Below, piece by piece: positions 61,134-64,000 of a stretch of 64,000 nt of DNA. Numbering within the stretch: the first letter of the stretch is position 1; each line of letters begins with the position of its first letter. The notes beneath the pieces are model-generated. The model made no database searches. It saw only the letters and a list, made by a program, of their open reading frames with translations, and was not told the DNA's origin. Position numbers and translations under genes: made by a program. Source of the DNA: SB21 sp964415295 (GTDB lineage: Bacteria; CLD3; SB21); the NCBI GenBank assembly GCA_964415295.1, contig CAYPYN010000005.1:1-64000 (forward strand). Direction: 5' to 3'.

Positions 61134-61593
61134 GTTCCATGAACCTCGCTAATGATCTGTAAGCCTGATTTCTAACCGCGTTCTTCACAAACGGTGTCCA
61201 GCCTAATAGCCAACCCTTGGCCCCCAAAGCCATGCGCGTCCATTTCCATAGGTCGAAAGAGTCCTGATGGCGTACGATCTTTCCGTTGCGGAATTCGAAA
61301 TACGCATCGATAGAGTTATGCACGCGCCGGCCTGTCGCCGAAAAGGTATAAACCGCATCCCAATGCGCTCTCGCATTTTCGCCACCGGCTTCGATCACCG
61401 TAAATGTTATGGTCAGATCTTTTCCTCGGGAACACAACATCCTCCACATCGCCGCAACTTCCTGGCCTTTCAGGTTCGGAAAAACAGGATCAGAAAAAAC
61501 CGCTTCAATGTCGTAACAGTCTCCCATGGTCTTCGCGTCGCGCTTCTGGAAAGCGGTGTAGAATTTCTCGATCAGTTCGGCATGGGGATGCAT
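61117..61593 (-). CDS. NTF2/SnoaL-like protein
   Basis: The 158-residue protein matches the SnoaL-like polyketide-cyclase group: LIEKFYTAFQKRDAKTMGDCYDIEAVFSDPVF at the start, then AHWDAVYTFSATGRRVHNSIDAYFEFRNGKIVRHQDSFDLW. The fold is a cone holding a small hydrophobic ligand. No enzymatic assignment can be made. It starts 1 nt from the M1 aminopeptidase stop and overlaps the DinB gene, so it is the second gene of this operon. Confidence 0.9.
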   Translation of the reverse strand: MHPHAELIEKFYTAFQKRDAKTMGDCYDIEAVFSDPVFPNLKGQEVAAMWRMLCSRGKDLTITFTVIEAGGENARAHWDAVYTFSATGRRVHNSIDAYFEFRNGKIVRHQDSFDLWKWTRMALGAKGWLLGWTPFVKNAVRNQAYRSLARFMEHENVS

Positions 61594-61594
61594 G

Positions 61595-64000
61595 TTATTT
61601 CACCGCCTTCTTTAGAATTTCTCTCTGCCAGGGCTCCCACTCATGGGAATTATAGTAAGTCTTGATCAGGTTTTTATACTCAAATTGTTCGTAATAGAAA
61701 TCGGCGACAGATCGGGCTGGACGGCTGAGGAATCCGGCCGAATACAGCATAGCATCAAAGAGATTTGCCAGGACGGAGTCGTCGAGATAATTGAACCGCT
61801 TGAGTATGCGGAAAGCCTGTGCCCGAACGCCGGAAGGATACGAAGAGCCGCTATAAGCGGCGATGCTTTTCAGGGCTTCTTTGTCGCCGCGCTTGGCTTT
61901 GATCTCCAGCCAGTTGAATTTAATTTCGTTGGACAGACCGTATTGATCCTTCGTTATTTCCAAATAGCGATCTGTGTTTTCAGGAAACTGACCCGTAAGC
62001 GCCGTAAGAGCCGAATTGACGATCTGATAAGAAGAATCCGATAATAACTTCTCAAAATCCTCACGCATGGATTCAGGAATATTCCTGATCCCTGACAATA
62101 CACTTTTCCTCACTTCCGCCGAGGGATCCCGGATGGCTTCGCGCAAAAAGGCAATGCTCTTTTCGTCCGGATCGTTGGCCAGCTGATTTACGATCTCGCT
62201 TTTGATCGCATGAAATTTTTCTTTTCGGAATATGTCGATCAGGAGGTCCTGTTTATCCGCCGCAGAATAAGACGCCATGGCTTTGACGGCGTCGTAACGA
62301 TCAATCATATGCCGTGCCTTCAACGATTGAGAGCGTAATTCAGTAAAGGACTTTTCGAAAGTCATGGCCTTCAGAATGCGGCTGCCGGGATCAAATAGTA
62401 CGAAATCGACATCTTTGTTTTGCCGGTTTGGTATGACGATCTTATGTACGGCCTGATCGATCCACTCACGGACGCTGTCTTTCGTTCCGTCGGTGTAGTG
62501 AACTTCGAACACGACCGGCATCTTGAATAACTTGGTAAGTTCGTCCACTTTATGGATCTGGTTGACCGTGATCTCCGTTCGCCTTGAATCCTGCTTCACA
62601 TCAAAATAGTTGACCAGATAATGAGGCTCGCCTCCGCGGTAGACCCATTGTTCGAAAAACCAATCCGGAGTGACGCCTAAGGTATCCATAAAAGACTGAT
62701 AGAGATCGTTGGTTTCAACATTTTGAAAACGGTGACGGCTCAGAAAATGATAGATGACACGTTTGATCGCTTCATCGCCGTACACGTAATGCATCATCTC
62801 TATAATCGAAGAACCCTTTGGATAATAGCGGGTACCCCCGGCTTCCGTATGTACGAGCGGCAAACGGTCCTTTTCAGAGGCTTCTAGGGATCGCGTATGC
62901 TCCTGCCGGCGGTTCCACTCAAAATAATCTTCGCCGAAGAATTTACGGCATCCCATTTTCCCGTAATAGGTCGCAAAACTCTCATTCAGCCATAAGCCTT
63001 TCCAGCTTCGCATGGTGGTCAGATCGCCGAACCATTGGTGCGCCTGCTCATGAACGTCGGTATCGATGTAGTTATCGTCCAGAAAACCGCGCGCATCGAT
63101 AAACCAAAAGTCCCCGAACAGTATCGCCGTCGTGTTTTCCATAGCACCCGTCACAAAGTCCGAAACCGGGATATTGGCAAGATTTCCCCACGGATACGGC
63201 AGGCCAATCTCTTTTTCAAGAAAATCGAGTGCGTCGGCCGTGCGCTGATACGTAGGAGCAACCCGGTCCGCCTGATCGGGATAGTACCACAGCTGGATCG
63301 GCACCCCGCTTTTGGAAACGATATTCTTCACCTCGTATTGTCCGATCGCCAGCATGATCAGGTAGGTCGAATGTGGTTTTGTCATCGCGTAATGCCAGGT
63401 CTTTGTTCCGTCCTTATGGTCTTTTTCGGAAATCTTCTTCCCGTTGGAGATCACGCGGAACTTCTTGTCAAAGGTGATGATCGTTTCAGTGATCATTTTG
63501 TCGTTGGGTTCGTCATACAGCGGAATCCAATGGCGGTGGTTGATGTCCTCTCCTTGTGTCCATATCTGTTTGCGCATGAGGTTCTTCGGATCGTTCCAGC
63601 CTACAAAATACAATCCTTCGCGCGGATTGGCTTCGTACACCAAAGTGATGCTGTCTTTCGTATTCCACGCCAGCGCCGGGCTGGCCTGCACCGTGACGGT
63701 ACGCCCGTTATTCGTATACGGCACCTCTTTTCCGTTGAGAAGGGCCTTCTGAATACGGATGCCGACCGCATCGAACGGGATCTCACCGACTTCTTTTCTC
63801 AACGGAGAGAAATAATGCGTAACTTTTCCTTTGACCAGACCTTTGACGGGTTCGAACGATACTTCCAGGCGCATACGTTCGAAATCGACCACACGTTCCC
63901 TGGGTTCCGATCCGGCTTCGGTGTAATATCGCGACGTAGGATATTCCACCTGCTGGCCATATAACGTCGCCGAGATCGTCAGTACAAAATAAAACAGGAT
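61595..64000 (-). CDS. M1-family zinc aminopeptidase (5' end outside window)
   Basis: The frame does not stop at 63949: it stays open to base 64000, and the 17 extra codons read ILFYFVLTISATLYGQQ, the end of a signal peptide with cleavage near YGQ. The true start lies beyond the window, so about 801 residues are visible. The M1 core has GAMENTTAILFGD (substrate-binding exopeptidase motif) and the zinc site HEQAH with the third ligand Glu 18 residues on, in LNESFATYYG. A C-terminal HEAT-like region follows (PDEKSIAFLREAIRDPSAEVRKSVLSGI). It should trim peptides outside the inner membrane. Confidence 0.93.
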   Translation of the reverse strand: MLFYFVLTISATLYGQQVEYPTSRYYTEAGSEPRERVVDFERMRLEVSFEPVKGLVKGKVTHYFSPLRKEVGEIPFDAVGIRIQKALLNGKEVPYTNNGRTVTVQASPALAWNTKDSITLVYEANPREGLYFVGWNDPKNLMRKQIWTQGEDINHRHWIPLYDEPNDKMITETIITFDKKFRVISNGKKISEKDHKDGTKTWHYAMTKPHSTYLIMLAIGQYEVKNIVSKSGVPIQLWYYPDQADRVAPTYQRTADALDFLEKEIGLPYPWGNLANIPVSDFVTGAMENTTAILFGDFWFIDARGFLDDNYIDTDVHEQAHQWFGDLTTMRSWKGLWLNESFATYYGKMGCRKFFGEDYFEWNRRQEHTRSLEASEKDRLPLVHTEAGGTRYYPKGSSIIEMMHYVYGDEAIKRVIYHFLSRHRFQNVETNDLYQSFMDTLGVTPDWFFEQWVYRGGEPHYLVNYFDVKQDSRRTEITVNQIHKVDELTKLFKMPVVFEVHYTDGTKDSVREWIDQAVHKIVIPNRQNKDVDFVLFDPGSRILKAMTFEKSFTELRSQSLKARHMIDRYDAVKAMASYSAADKQDLLIDIFRKEKFHAIKSEIVNQLANDPDEKSIAFLREAIRDPSAEVRKSVLSGIRNIPESMREDFEKLLSDSSYQIVNSALTALTGQFPENTDRYLEITKDQYGLSNEIKFNWLEIKAKRGDKEALKSIAAYSGSSYPSGVRAQAFRILKRFNYLDDSVLANLFDAMLYSAGFLSRPARSVADFYYEQFEYKNLIKTYYNSHEWEPWQREILKKAVK

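Noticed and set aside
1..64000. tRNA, rRNA, insertion sequences, prophage
   Set aside because: I read all gaps longer than about 90 bases and found no cloverleaf with CCA-adjacent acceptor stem, no transposase frame and no phage structural gene.

Overview
The window is a chromosomal segment of a Gram-negative bacterium of the Fibrobacteres-Chlorobi-Bacteroidetes (FCB) side of the tree. The strongest evidence is two secreted proteins that end in the NYPNPFNPTT-type C-terminal sorting module of the type IX secretion system, as seen in Calditrichota, Ignavibacteriota, KSB1 and related uncultured lineages. A Bacteroidetes-style hybrid two-component system (Reg_prop / Y_Y_Y / kinase / receiver / AraC) and many signal-peptide lipoproteins agree with this. 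Base composition is near 50 % GC by eye, with one clearly AT-rich gene (28058-28750). No species can be named from the sequence alone.

Layout. 1-3312 (minus): the str operon rpsL-rpsG-fusA-tuf with a good sigma70-type promoter; tuf runs off the left edge. 3364-16957 (minus): a cell-envelope and secretion block with a serine hydrolase, two small lipoproteins, an S41 peptidase and a beta-propeller protein that both carry the type IX sorting module, a 1332-residue hybrid sensor/regulator, and an M28 peptidase. 17319-24495 (plus): a large repeat protein, rpmB, a DUF4416 protein, an ABC ATPase, a MATE exporter, an amidinotransferase-fold enzyme, a small membrane protein and a RibD-type reductase. 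24675-28029 (plus): ornithine aminotransferase, carbamate kinase and ornithine carbamoyltransferase. With the amidinotransferase-fold enzyme these suggest arginine/citrulline/ornithine catabolism. 28058-34314 (plus): an AT-rich SRA-like/HNH endonuclease, a membrane protein, a metallo-beta-lactamase/double-rhodanese protein, a beta-propeller protein, an APC permease and an aminotransferase.

34498-39884 holds a YbbA/YbbP-type ABC exporter divergent from a TesA-type esterase, then radA. 39997-41941 is a tight three-gene cluster: a GHKL-like fragment, a GRDP-like protein and a protein with a Ser/Cys/Gly-rich tail. 42097-46000 has two paralogous lipoproteins flanking a 14-repeat propeller lipoprotein. 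CRP-type palindromes (TGTGA-N6-TCACA) and a recurring TAGTCT element lie upstream of all three. 46241-53066 holds a 1454-residue MORN / beta-helix / TPR / CHAT-protease protein and two lipoproteins; a decayed copy of the preceding lipoprotein's 3' end and terminator sits after the CHAT gene. 53179-57543 is metabolic: ansA, panC, an unknown gene, a short GlmU-like uridylyltransferase and NAD-type isocitrate dehydrogenase. 57663-60296 is an envelope pair that includes a distant paralog of the lipoprotein beside the CHAT gene. 60307-64000 (minus) is a compact operon of an M1 aminopeptidase (5' end outside the window), an NTF2-like protein, a DinB protein and a YjbR protein.

Dispersed imperfect palindromes of an ACCACAAAGG-type family sit directly after four stop codons. 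I saw no tRNA, rRNA, CRISPR array, insertion sequence or prophage.
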